A stretch of DNA of 64,000 bases from Tuctoria greenei (Eukaryota > Streptophyta > Magnoliopsida > Poales > Poaceae): NCBI GenBank assembly GCA_036927565.1, contig JAYESD010000001.1:276593560-276657559 (forward strand). The letters are read 5' to 3'. Numbering within the stretch: position 1 is the first letter of the stretch; each line of letters opens with the position of its first letter. The position numbers and the translations under genes were made by a program. Positions 11,931 through 21,894 of the stretch are shown here, one piece after another. A model generated the notes under the pieces. That model was not told the origin of the DNA and did not search any database. It worked only from the letters and a program-made list of their open reading frames with translations.

Positions 11931-13310
11931 GCAGGTAACACAGGCTATCTAACCGGTACTGCACAGCACATCACGGTCAAGGTTAGATGTGCAAATGGTT
12001 GGATTTCGTTGCATGGTTTGGTTGTTTTCTCCGGTGGTCAAAGCAGACATATTTAGGAATGGGAAATGGCCCTGATCAGAACTCGCAAACGCGAGGCTGT
12101 TGTTGCCTGCCTTTTCCTTTTCTTTAGTGGTGATTCGATGCTGCTAGTAGTGCTCATCTTTCCATCGTGCGCCTACAAGATTTTTGTTCAGTTTTTTTCG
12201 CTCTCTCTCCATGCAGTAGATTTCCAAGTTGATTTCGAACGGCAGCAACGCTAACGCTACCAGGCAGTAATTAACTACTCCTGTTTTTGGGACGCCAAAA
12301 CTTGGAGACCCAGCAACCACCGTGCATGAAACAGTAGTACATGCAGCGTCACTGACAATGTCGAACGTTGCAACAGAACAGTGCTTTATGCCGCGTACTC
12401 CGTAATGTACCGTACCACTGTACTACTTGCATTTACGGTCTTGGTATCGTACAGGGCGTCCTCGCACAAGGATTTAATCCCAAGTTAACTCTGGACGGGA
12501 TGTCCTGGGAAAACGGCAATCAATTTCGATTGATTTCACGCGGCAGAAGGGGTCAAGTACGAGGCGACGACGCGGCGGCAGAGAGGGGGAGGTGAACGAA
12601 GCATCATCCGCGGCCCACCCACCCATGGTCCATGGATGATGGATGGGACAGCTTCGGCGCTGCACCTGGTCGCGGGTCAAGGCTAGGCTTGTTGTCCAGG
12701 TCAATGCCTGCCACATTTTATTATCTTTTCCTTTTCTTTTCTTTTTCTCACCAAACATCTTTGGACTCTTCTTTCTTTCTTTCTTCCAGGCCTGTCGTGT
12801 CACCAGATTACAGTAGCTTTCGTATTGTTCAACAAAGAACGGAAACGAACATATGATTAGCTTTCGTTTCGACCTAGTCAGTTTAAGTTTCTAATTTAAA
12901 GCTCAAAAATGAACTAAAAGTTGATAAATTTTCTAGCACAGGGACAGTTTCTGAAGTACTGCCGCCCGATAAACTGGAAACTGCATCATAGAGAGAGAAC
13001 TGCAAAACCACATTTCCTCCGCAGCAAAACCAGACGAAACTGCGCATGGATTAGTGCACTAAAGGCAGTCAGCCACTCATGACGGATGAGAGAGACTAGA
13101 AACTGAAAATCAGCAGGAAAATCTGTGAGGGAGAAAGAGGAAGAATTGCTTCCTTGAGAGAGAAACAGAAAGCATCCACCCGGCCCTCTCTCTCTCCTCG
13201 CAGTCGCTCTTCTTATTCTCCGCACCTTCCCTCCTCTCCCTCCACTGACTGACCCTGGCCTTCTCCGCGAAACCAACGCACAGCGAGCGAGTCAGCGAGA
13301 CAAGACCGCA
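11931..13310. other. Intergenic DNA and VQ gene 5' region
   Basis: No gene is recognised. A pyrimidine-rich stretch (about 12720-12790) and unremarkable sequence precede the VQ gene. The last 150 bp or so are rich in CT/GA dinucleotides, as in grass 5' UTRs. No TATA box is convincing enough to place a promoter. Confidence 0.4.
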
Positions 13311-14039
13311 ATGGAAGTTGCTGCGGCCAAGCAACTCCTTCCCATGCCTCCGCGGGACCCCAACTCCCCGTCCTCCACCTCCACCTCCTCTCCGTCCTCC
13401 GCGGCGTCGCCTTCCCGGCAGCAGCAGCCCCACCCGCTGCCGGCGCCGTCGCCGAAGCCCCTGCCCCGCGTCATCGACACCACGCCGTTCCCGACCACCT
13501 TCGTCCAGGCCGACACCGCCTCCTTCAAGCAGGTGGTCCAGATGCTCACCGGCTCCTCCGACACGCCGCCGTCGTCCCAGAAGCACGCCAAGAACCACCA
13601 CCACCACCACGGCGTTGGGCAACCTGGCGCGCCGTTGTGCCGGCCCAAGAAGCCGGCTTTCAAGCTCTACGAGCGCCGGAGCGGGCTCAAGAATTTGAGG
13701 ATGATCGCGCCGCTGGCGATGGCGGCGGCCGCCGCGGGTCCTTCGTCGCCGAGGAAGAAAGCGCCGGCGGTGCTGTCGCCGAGTGTGCTCGACTTCCCGT
13801 CCCTGGCGCTCGGGAGCCCGGTCACGCCGCTGGTCGCCGACCCCTTCAACCGCTCGTCGCCAGCGTCGACGGCGTCCCCGGGCGAGGAGGAGGCCGCCGA
13901 GCGCGCGGCCATCGCGCGGAACGGGTTCTTCCTGCACCCGTCTCCGATGAGCGCCGAGCCGCCGCGGCTGCTCCCGCTGTTCCCCGTCACCTCCCCCAGG
14001 ATGGCATCCTCAGCCGCCGCCGCGACACCGCCCCAGTGA
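13311..14039 (+). CDS. VQ-motif protein (MAPK-substrate VQ type), 242 aa, single exon
   Basis: VQ proteins are plant transcriptional co-regulators that bind group I and IIc WRKY factors; several are phosphorylated by MPK3/MPK6. The ATG at 13311 opens an uninterrupted frame to TGA at 14037-14039. The diagnostic motif FKQVVQMLTG (FxxxVQxLTG) lies at residues 72-81. Before it come a Ser/Pro-rich N-terminus and PRVIDTTPFPTTFVQAD. A poly-His run follows near residue 96, then KPAFKLYERR, and a C-terminal FFLHPSPMSAEPPRLLPLFP block typical of the VQ4/VQ11/VQ31 subgroup. Many Ser-Pro dipeptides are candidate MAPK sites. Base composition is strongly GC-rich, as in many intronless grass genes. The protein is probably nuclear, by family. 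The gene appears intact. Confidence 0.93.
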   Translation: MEVAAAKQLLPMPPRDPNSPSSTSTSSPSSAASPSRQQQPHPLPAPSPKPLPRVIDTTPFPTTFVQADTASFKQVVQMLTGSSDTPPSSQKHAKNHHHHHGVGQPGAPLCRPKKPAFKLYERRSGLKNLRMIAPLAMAAAAAGPSSPRKKAPAVLSPSVLDFPSLALGSPVTPLVADPFNRSSPASTASPGEEEAAERAAIARNGFFLHPSPMSAEPPRLLPLFPVTSPRMASSAAAATPPQ

Positions 14040-14464
14040 TCCGGCTGCCGGAACACTGCTGCTGCCGTGAGATACTACTTGTCGTTTAACATCGTTCCTG
14101 ATGCGTGATGTAATTTTTTCTCATGTCGTGAGCGATCCCGAAGAAACTGAAAAAGAAAAGGAAAATTCGCTCTTCGAGGTTCCTGTGTATGGTGCTCTGC
14201 ACTAATCCTGCCTAATTATCTCTGTCATTGACCAAGGACTGTTCGTATCATTCAGTTGCTTTGCAAAATTAATAAACAGAAAAATCTCTCTTTCTCCGTG
14301 GAAGCAAAACGCATCACTGACGCCGCTCCACTTATTAAGGCATATATACTGTTGAAGGCCAATTCTGGCCGAATCTCATCAAATTCTCTCATGACAGTTC
14401 TAATGTAGTATAATCAAACTAGGAGGTAGTGCAAAGCAGGGTCCCACGAACACATACAGGAATC
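14040..14464 (+). other. VQ gene 3' flank
   Basis: AT-rich sequence downstream of the VQ stop, including AATTAATAAAC near 14267, which could serve as a poly(A) signal. No other feature is seen before the MITE. Confidence 0.4.
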
Positions 14465-14467
14465 TAA

Positions 14468-14807
14468 GGCCCTGTTTGGAACCCTTAGGATTAATTGTTA
14501 GCTAGCTAATAATCTATAAGTTGACTTGTACCAACTAATTATTAGCTAGCTAATTATTAGTTGGTGCCTGTTTGGAACCTCTAAAACTAATTTTGTTTCT
14601 ATACACTAATTGACTGTAGTACCCCTCAAGGAGAGGGAGGGATGAGAGAAGACAAGGGTAAAATGGACTTTAGCCAACAATTAGCTGAAATTAGCTGGGT
14701 TGGAGCAGCTAATGAGATTATTGTTAGTTGGGGGGTTAGCTTGTTTGGAACCTCTATAGCTAATTTTTAGCAGCTAACTATTAGCTCTAGAGGTTCCAAA
14801 CAGGGGC
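14468..14807. mobile_element. Tourist-like MITE (PIF/Harbinger), 340 bp
   Basis: The ends are inverted: GGCCCTGTTTGGAACC at the left, and the reverse complement of the right end reads GCCCCTGTTTGGAACC, 15 of 16 matching. The element is flanked by TAA on both sides (14465-14467 and 14808-14810), the 3-bp target duplication of PIF/Harbinger elements. No transposase is encoded. Further copies of the TIR core TGTTTGGAACCTCTA occur inside, near 14568 and 14741. The second of these forms a terminal hairpin with the right end, so the element may be composite or rearranged. Confidence 0.9.
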
Positions 14808-14810
14808 TAA

Positions 14811-16058
14811 GTCTCAGTCAAACTTTGCCCAACCCCGTTCTTCTCTTCCTTCTAGCGAAGCCAGTGTTTGATATTAATTTTTTTTTTCAGAGCACTCCGT
14901 GCAGTAGTATGAAGCTCCTGATGATCCAGGTTTATGATCGGTAAAACTTGAACTACATTTCCTCTTTTTGAAACGAACTTTTTTTTTCAAAATTGCATAT
15001 TCAATAGAGGCACTAAATACTCGGTCAACAAAGCATTAATCCATGCAGGGAAATCGCTTTTCCGCGTAGCGCCCACCAGACAACAGTGGTTGGACGGTCG
15101 AGTTGACCGTCTCGCTCTCGCCTTGGGAGGTGTGGTGCGCCGGCGACTCGCGACCGATGGCCGGCACTCCAACCGTCCCCGGGCGGCAAACTTTAGTGGA
15201 ACAATCTTTCGGCGCGGTGTAGTGTACACTTCTGGACTGTGGCCACAGTATTTAGTTTTTTTTTTCTTCTTTACGTGGATCTCTGAATTGTGATACTACT
15301 ACATACTACTCGTCCCATTTTATTTTTCTAGTTACTTTTCAAATTTAATATTTACTATTCACAATTTTAATTATATATATTTTACTTTTATCTTTCCCCT
15401 CTACTGTCTCTCCTTGTTTATTGTGTACTATTCTCTCCGTTTATTTATTTGACATTGGTCAGTTCAATTGTTTATTGTGTACTATTCTCTGACATTGGTC
15501 AGTTCAATTTTAATCTAATCAACATTAAAATTAAAAAAATACACCTTAGTTTCACTCAAATATTTTCTATCACTAATAGACACTACGACAACTAATCAGC
15601 AGCGTGAAATGGAGAAAGTGAGGAACATGTAGTAGTGAGATGGGGACTACTCCTGGAAGACTAATGGCTGGTGGGGCCCCACCTGGTCGACCGTTTAGAC
15701 CAGCTGTTCGGAGTAGAATGGACGCCACGGAGAGTGGCAACAGGAACACGTCCATCCTGGTCCACCACCACGCACCACGCTCTGCTGTCTGCTCACACCT
15801 CGTTTTCGCCTCTCCTCTTCCCCGTCGCTTTTCCGACGACGGCCCGTGACCATGACCGCGAGCTCCTGACTCCTGAGCTGGAGCCATCCGCCCCTCCCCG
15901 CCATGCAACATCGCGGGGCCGTTGATCATGACTTGCGTGCGCTCTAATCCTGACGGATGTGCTGTGCCCAGCTGCATAGTGATGTGTAGGACGACTACTA
16001 GGTAATTCGAGAGACTGTTCCTTCCGTACGCTAGTCGTTCAGGAAGCAGACACTAATA
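14811..16058. other. Intergenic stretch with a short local duplication
   Basis: No gene is recognised. Around 15413-15510 the segments TTGTTTATTGTGTACTATTC and GACATTGGTCAGTTCAA each occur twice, a local slippage-type duplication. The remainder alternates AT-rich and GC-rich sequence without recognisable features. Confidence 0.5.
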
Positions 16059-16446
16059 TGTTTGGTTGGGAGTCAAAGTGGGATGGGATAGATCCATCCT
16101 AGTTTTTAGGGATGGGATGGTCCTGTTTTCTGTTTGTCTAGAGGGATGAAACGATCTCTGTTTCTTGTTTGTTTTGTGGGATGGTGTGGGACGGAATGAT
16201 CCCGTCTCTTGTTTGAATGAAAGGATGAGACAGAGACATATGAGTATGAGTACTGCTGGAAGGTCACGCGTCTGTCTCCACGGAGGTGGGATGGATCCGT
16301 CCCCATGTTTCGGTGGGATGGTTCCATCCCGCATCTAAGTGGAATATTCTCTTTTGAGGGATGACTCCATCTCACATGTCTCTAAACCAAACAACAGAAA
16401 AATGGGATCGTCTCGTCCCATCCCACTATATTCCTCGAACCAAACA
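16059..16446. mobile_element. MITE-like non-autonomous DNA element, about 388 bp
   Basis: The left end begins TGTTTGGTTGGGAG. The right end read in reverse begins TGTTTGGTTCGAGG and then GTGGGATGGGA, mirroring GTGGGATGGGA near the left end. The interior is rich in GGGATGG and CCATCC words and has no coding capacity. Candidate 8-bp flanks match at only 5 of 8 positions, so the superfamily (hAT is possible) is not settled. Confidence 0.65.
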
Positions 16447-17031
16447 CACCTTTAATTAAAGGTGGAGCTAAGCAGTACGATGTCTAGGCATCACCAACTC
16501 AATTGCAGCCACGTTGATTCCGTGGAACTGAGGAGAGTTACATCAAATTGCTTCCATGTATTTGACTTTGTATGCCAATTACTTTGTACAATTAATGACA
16601 TTTCATTGGAGGAAGTGAATCTATTCGCATCGCAGGGCTGGCCTTTTCATAGGACAGTGGTTTGGAAGACTGTAGTAATAGTCTCTATCTCACAGTCAAG
16701 ACGTTCAGCGAGCAATCCAAGGAGCGAGTTCCTCGTGCTCGGTTAACCGAAATTCTTGCTCTCCTTTGTAGTGAACCGAAAGGTCAGCAAAGGCTGCACG
16801 CACGCCATCGACCAACGTCAGGAACAAGGACAAGGCCGGAGGGAATCCTGCTTACAATTATTAGCTGATCGTGACATATTACGACGTGGGACTTGGGGTA
16901 CTGGCAATGCCAAAGCAGTATAGTTTGAAGGCAACTTTGGTGTCATGCATTCACTTTCAGGAGGCTTGCTTGCCGGCATATTTTGATCGACAGAGGATGC
17001 ATCGCCCTTTGTGCTCCTCAACGAAATACTA
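16447..17031. other. Intergenic stretch
   Basis: Short open frames only, none with recognisable family features. Nothing further is seen. Confidence 0.4.
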
Positions 17032-17047
17032 AAGGCGGAATTAATTT

Positions 17048-17839
17048 TTTTTACGCAAATAACAGGTGCTCTGCCTTTTTATTAATGAAGAAGAAAATTA
17101 GAGAAAATACAAAATACGGACATGATTACCTGCAGCCTCAGCTGCCATAACCCAGCACAAACAAACACAAACATCGACACCCGACTTCCCAGACCGGGAA
17201 AGGAACTCACAACAAGCTAAAAACGAACAATGAGCTCTATACCGCGGCGACCAAACGCCTACCGTTATACCTCTTAGCTGCTCATGGGCAACAAACTATA
17301 GAGAGGGAGAGGCGAGAGAGAAGACCCGGTCCTTCTCTACAACTCTGCCACCGTTCAAGCAGTTGGGAGGCAAACAATAAGAGATAAGTCGCCCCGCCAA
17401 TAGACCAAAATGGATTGAAGTGGACCCTCCAATAATGATGCCTCCAAGGAGAAAAACGACATAGAAGTGTCGTCGTCGCTCGTCCAGTGAATCTGGACCT
17501 AGGTTTTCACCCGGAGGAAACCAGCGAGGTGATGGGTAAATGACAACATCCCTAAGGGGATAACGGCGCCCACAGGCGTCATTGTTGTCCGTCTAAACCA
17601 CTGTCAGACTAGGCTTTCGCTTGTACCCATCGCCTATCCGCATTCATTTGGCAACTGCACAGAGGCCACCACCACAACATCGACCACCAGTGATGAACAA
17701 CGCCTCTAGCGAGTCGATACCAAAACAACCACCTTGCAACACGCTGTCTTCTCGCACCAGCAAAATGCAATGCACCCATCAATATCACCACTGGATTGCG
17801 CTGTCCACGCCGCATAGTGCAACCTCCTCCGGTGGAACC
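17048..17839 (-). mobile_element. Minus-strand retroposon fragment (LINE 3'-end-like) with TSD, about 790 bp
   Basis: The 16-mers AAGGCGGAATTAATTT (17032-17047) and AAGGCGGAGTTAATTT (17840-17855) match at 15 of 16 positions and flank about 790 bp. Directly inside the left copy is a T-run, which is a poly(A) tail on the minus strand. Next to it is CATTAATAAAAAGGCAGAGC (read on the minus strand), a layout like plant LINE 3' ends. No long ORF is kept. A 5'-truncated LINE copy on the minus strand is the simplest reading; a processed retrocopy of a host transcript is the alternative. Confidence 0.65.
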
Positions 17840-17895
17840 AAGGCGGAGTTAATTTCGACATACTCCTGCATGGTTAAGCTAAAGCTACAGAATTA

Positions 17896-17972
17896 CTCCA
17901 TCCGTTTTTGAAAATTTGTCGCTTTGTAGTTTATTTTTAAAATACGAAGCTACAAACTTGAGACGGAAGGAG
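17896..17972. mobile_element. Stowaway MITE (Tc1/mariner), 77 bp
   Basis: Ends are CTCCATCCGT and ACGGAAGGAG, inverted and close to the grass Stowaway consensus. TA dinucleotides flank both sides (17894-17895, 17973-17974). The interior includes an AT-rich partial hairpin around TTTGTAGTTTATTTTTAAA. Confidence 0.85.
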
Positions 17973-17974
17973 TA

Positions 17975-19242
17975 TTCTATACGCAATATGAATATGTGTG
18001 GTCTTGAATTCTTGATACGGTCATCCTCTAAAGTTCAGAGATGCGTCAGGTGCAGTGCACTAGTAGTCTGTATTGAATCGGTGTGAATTCAGAGTCAACT
18101 AAGCAGAGCCAAGATTATTTTCAAACTCAGACGTGTGTACGGTAGTTAGCGTCTGTACTGAATTGGCGTAATATTGTTTCCGAGTCAACTGAGCATGGCC
18201 ACACGAGTACTATATCAAACCAAGAGTTTGAATATGCTTCTGCTTGTTGGACAGCGGCATGCCCGAGGACAGACTTTCCACTTCATGTCTTCTGCAGTAA
18301 ACTGACAGGCAATTACTATGTCAATTGCAAAATGATCAAACGATATTTCATTCAATATTCGAAAAGAACTACTCGTAGTAGAGTACTTAATCGCTCGAAA
18401 ATCAGTCAAGTCTTCCTCGGGGACTATGTAGGCAGTTCAGTTTCCCACTGGATCAACGAAAACGCGTGTACTATTTGCGTTGGCGTTCACGTTCACGAGG
18501 GTATATTGCAAGGCCACTTTAAATTATTCTAGACCGTGAGTATGGTCAATACGTTCACAACCACTGTCATCGTCTCCATCTAACGACATGCAATTGCAAG
18601 CGGTACGTCTCGATCAGAGAGAACATCAACCAGAACCTTGCAGAAATCGGAGGTCCTGCCTGGTGGTTAATTAACCTCTGATCATCAGCTTCCGGTCCAA
18701 TGGACAATCCAGTATTGATCTAAAGCAGTGCTGCTGTTGGTTGCTTAACAAAGCAGCTGGTCTTCAGTTGCGAACTACTAGCAGGTCCTCATCGGTTTTT
18801 TAATTGCCTTTGATTCTTATTAGTGTCGGGGACTTAGGCGACACCTGTTTAGCACGAGGCTTTCGATGAAGCTTCGCGCGTTTTGGATTAGCTCTGCTGA
18901 GATACGTATTGAATGGGTTCAGATCTGCATGTGTATTCCTCCCATGATTTGGTGGACCGAGGTGCTTCGTCCGTGATCGGACATCAGAATTTGGATCGAC
19001 TAGTGAACCCGGGAACACTGTTCATTCGAAAGAAGCATCAAGTTGACTGGAAACTGATTTTTTTTTTAAAAAAAAAACTTGACTGAAAACTAAGGCGGGT
19101 GCATGCATAATTGCAGATACAAATGCAAGCTGAATCAAACACAGGTAGATGGACCGTGAGCATTCGGCCCAGCAACCGCGCAGGATACCACGGCCCAAAC
19201 GGTTGCACGGAGCCGCCGATCTCAAATCAACAATTTGCCCGT
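17975..19242. other. Intergenic stretch
   Basis: No gene, RNA or element could be supported. A T10/A10 homopolymer hairpin lies near 19058-19078. Confidence 0.4.
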
Positions 19243-20045
19243 CCGGGAAAGGGCAGTCGCCCGCACCGAAAAAAGAAATTCTATGCAGTGCTGCAAACTC
19301 ATCTATTTACAACATCTTCTTGATTTTAGCCACGTGTCCCTAAACGTATCTAAAAGCACTCGCTCGCATGATCCTTCGCGATCGATTCGACGCTAGCATC
19401 GGCTCCCTGCCCGGCTCGGACAGATGGCCACGGGCCACGGCTCGATCAGTTTGACGGCTCAAAGGAATACATCAGCCGCCGTCCGCCTCCCTCGCGACGG
19501 CCGCCCTCTTCGGCGGCGCTCAGAGTTGCTGTTTAAGCCATCCGCGTCAAGGTGCGTTGTGTCGCCTCCTTCCCTGCCCGCTGTGATAGATGCTTCTCTG
19601 GACACATGGACATCTTCTCCCTGGCCATCACTTCGTCAGACTCCTCCGCGGCTTCTATCATCTGGCAATGCACAAACGACGATACGGGGCATCTATCTGC
19701 GCGGGCGGACGGTCGTACGTATCTAACATGGTTTATTACGTGCTTTTTTAGATCGTGCGGGAGATGTGGTCGATGAGGGACTCCACGTCGTTCGCAAAGC
19801 CGAATCGAGTCAGGCTAGGGTACGGATCAATTCGGGGAAGTCGAGCACGAACCAAATCGGGTGGGAGTCGGTGCGTAGGGAGCCGAATCGAGCGGGAGCC
19901 GAGCGCGTTGGGAGCCCACGTGAGTAGCGCGCATCAGAGACGTTCGGGGACAGGTGGCGCTCATCTTGAAGGTGCTGTAAATAAATGATTTTGCAGCATT
20001 GCTGCAAGAATATTTTTCCGCCCGCAGCAGGCAGCACTCCCGCCC
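19243..20045. mobile_element. Long-TIR, Mutator-like element (degenerate), about 800 bp
   Basis: The left arm (about 19260-19350) and the right arm (about 19935-20030) are inverted copies. For example, ATTCTATGCAGTGCTGCAAA at the left corresponds to ATTCTTGCAGCAATGCTGCA on the opposite strand at the right. Both continue through CATxTATTTACA and CCACxTGTCCC. Arms approaching 100 bp are typical of Mutator-like elements. A 9-bp TSD could not be fixed. The interior is GC-rich and could include captured host sequence, but no family is recognised. Confidence 0.6.
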
Positions 20046-20940
20046 AAACCGTAGTGGCCCCGGTCCGCCGCTCCGATGCTGGGCGGACTTTCTGCCGAAA
20101 CTCCTCTGCTGCGTCGGCGACGCCTCAATTCGTATACTAGCGTGAGGGACGCCTGCACTCGCTCGCGCTGCTCCTCGTCGTCGCCGCCGACGCTGCCGGT
20201 AGTTGCCCTGTGCTGCGTCGCTGCCCACGCGTAGGTCCTTATATCTCTCCTCCACCCTCTCCGCCGGCGTCCGCTGCGTCGGCTCCAGCAACAGCTGGCT
20301 CGCGCTCTCCGTCCCGGTGTTCAGGTTCCGGACCTTCTCCACGACTCCACCCTCCTCAGCCCCATCGCCGCCGCCGAGGGTCGTCCTCCGCCGCTGACGC
20401 ACGGGCGAAGTTGGGCTTGGGCCTGGAAGGTCGTCTTCGTGCCCAGCCCAACGAAGGACTTCGCCCGGCGGCCCCAGCTTTGTCCTGTACGAAAACCGCA
20501 CGAAAACGGTTGTCCGTCGAGGCACGCGATCAAGTGGAGTGGAGCCGGTCAGCTTTGTCTTGTCCCGTAGTTGTTTGGTCAAGCTTCTGCTGGGTGGGCC
20601 ACCCGTGCCAATAAGACGTGCCACATGGCTCAGCCTGGGTCCCACGACGGCCACGTAACAACAGCAACGTGGGGACGGAGCCATCTCATCTGATGACGTG
20701 GTGACGGCGACGCCGCGCATAATTGACCAGTAGAGTACTGGGGTGGCGGGTCCCACCGGCACCTCTCTCCCGTACAAGTCGCACGCCCGTGGCCGTACTA
20801 CGGTCTACGGCCCTGCCGCACATCTCCACACCAAATCGCGCGTGCGTGCGCCTCGGCGTCCGTGACGGGAGCGCCCGTCTGCCTAGCCTGCCTTGACCGC
20901 TGACGACTCATCGAGGGAGGGGAGAGGAGAGGAGGCGACT
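20046..20940. other. GC-rich stretch upstream of the kinase gene
   Basis: A plus-strand frame at about 20203-20397 has a transit-peptide look, with residues including RFRTFSTTPPS. It has no recognisable family and stops after about 64 codons. The opposite strand also stays open simply because the sequence is GC-rich. It is left unassigned. The last 150 bp probably include the kinase promoter and transcription start. Confidence 0.3.
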
Positions 20941-20950
20941 TCTCCATCTG

Positions 20951-21649
20951 GTAAGCCATCGAATCCGCTGCTGCCTCCCGCGATTCCGTCCCCGTCCTCG
21001 CTGCGCGTGCTCGTTCAAATCGAGTACTCCGTACTACGGTGACGGCTGACGACTTTGCAGTTGCTCGAATCGTTCGCTGCGCGTGTTCCCGATTTTTCGT
21101 CGCTTTCCCTATTCGATCGGGAGGTGTAGTTCCTTGTGATGTTCCATTTGGATTCGTTTTCGATTGATTTGATTTGACCCGGATGTGAGTGGTTGCGGCG
21201 TCGTCTCGTCAGAGGGAGAAGCGAGGGGTGGAACGATCTTTGGATCCCGTGCGGGCGGGGCGGTAGTCGCCACAAAGAGCCTCGTCTGCTGCTGCTGCGA
21301 TGGAGTGGAGCGAGCTAGCGACGCCGCCTCTCGCTTTCCCTTCCTTCCTTTGTGTTGTGCTGTGATTCTGTGAACGACGGTTTCCGTGACCCCCCTACCA
21401 CTACCAGTCACCCCGCCACGGTTGTTCAAGCATGTACGGCCATCGTTAGTTTGGTCCGCAATTTTTTTCTCTTCTCGTCCACGAACCGACTGCGTCATTA
21501 GATTAGACCCTTGATTTTTTGTTTGGTGGGGGAGAATGGTGCGCTACAGTGGCGGAAAAGCAGTGACCTTTTAAAGTTACTTTCGTGTTTTTCAATTCTT
21601 CTATCGAATTGATTGGAGTGGTTGCTTGCTTGTTGATTGATTGATTCAG
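20951..21649 (+). other. Probable 5' UTR intron of the kinase gene
   Basis: A donor CTG|GTAAG at 20951 and an acceptor TTGATTCAG ending at 21649, preceded by a T-rich and GATT-rich tract, would remove a 699-bp leader intron. Long leader introns are common in grass signalling genes. There is no transcript evidence here. Confidence 0.4.
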
Positions 21650-21894
21650 GAGGAAGAGGAGGAGGCAACTGACGGGCTCTGATCGGATGGCGCTTCAGGT
21701 TGGAGCAGTGGAGCCTGAGGGATTCCGAGTTCTCCGGGACGGGATCGGATGCAGAGCCTGCTTAGTGGATCTCTAGTCCCAGTTCCTGGCGCTTTGGCTG
21801 TCTAGCTTCTCCTGATTCGCCGCCTCAAACTGGTACTCGAAGTCGAAGCTGCTGCGCTCTGTGTTGTTCCATTTGGTTTTTGAGATTTTGCGAG

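Noticed and set aside
13110..13937. 275-codon minus-strand frame opposite the VQ gene
   Set aside because: It is a shadow of GC-rich coding sequence. The plus strand has the ATG, the VQ motif and the stop.
19827..20777. 316-codon minus-strand frame
   Set aside because: It spans one arm of an inverted-repeat element and GC-rich DNA. No recognisable domain is present, and a frame of this length can arise at this base composition.
21880..21894. Upstream in-frame TTG extending the kinase by five codons
   Set aside because: Plant nuclear genes start at ATG. ATG 21895 gives the conserved MDEA start.
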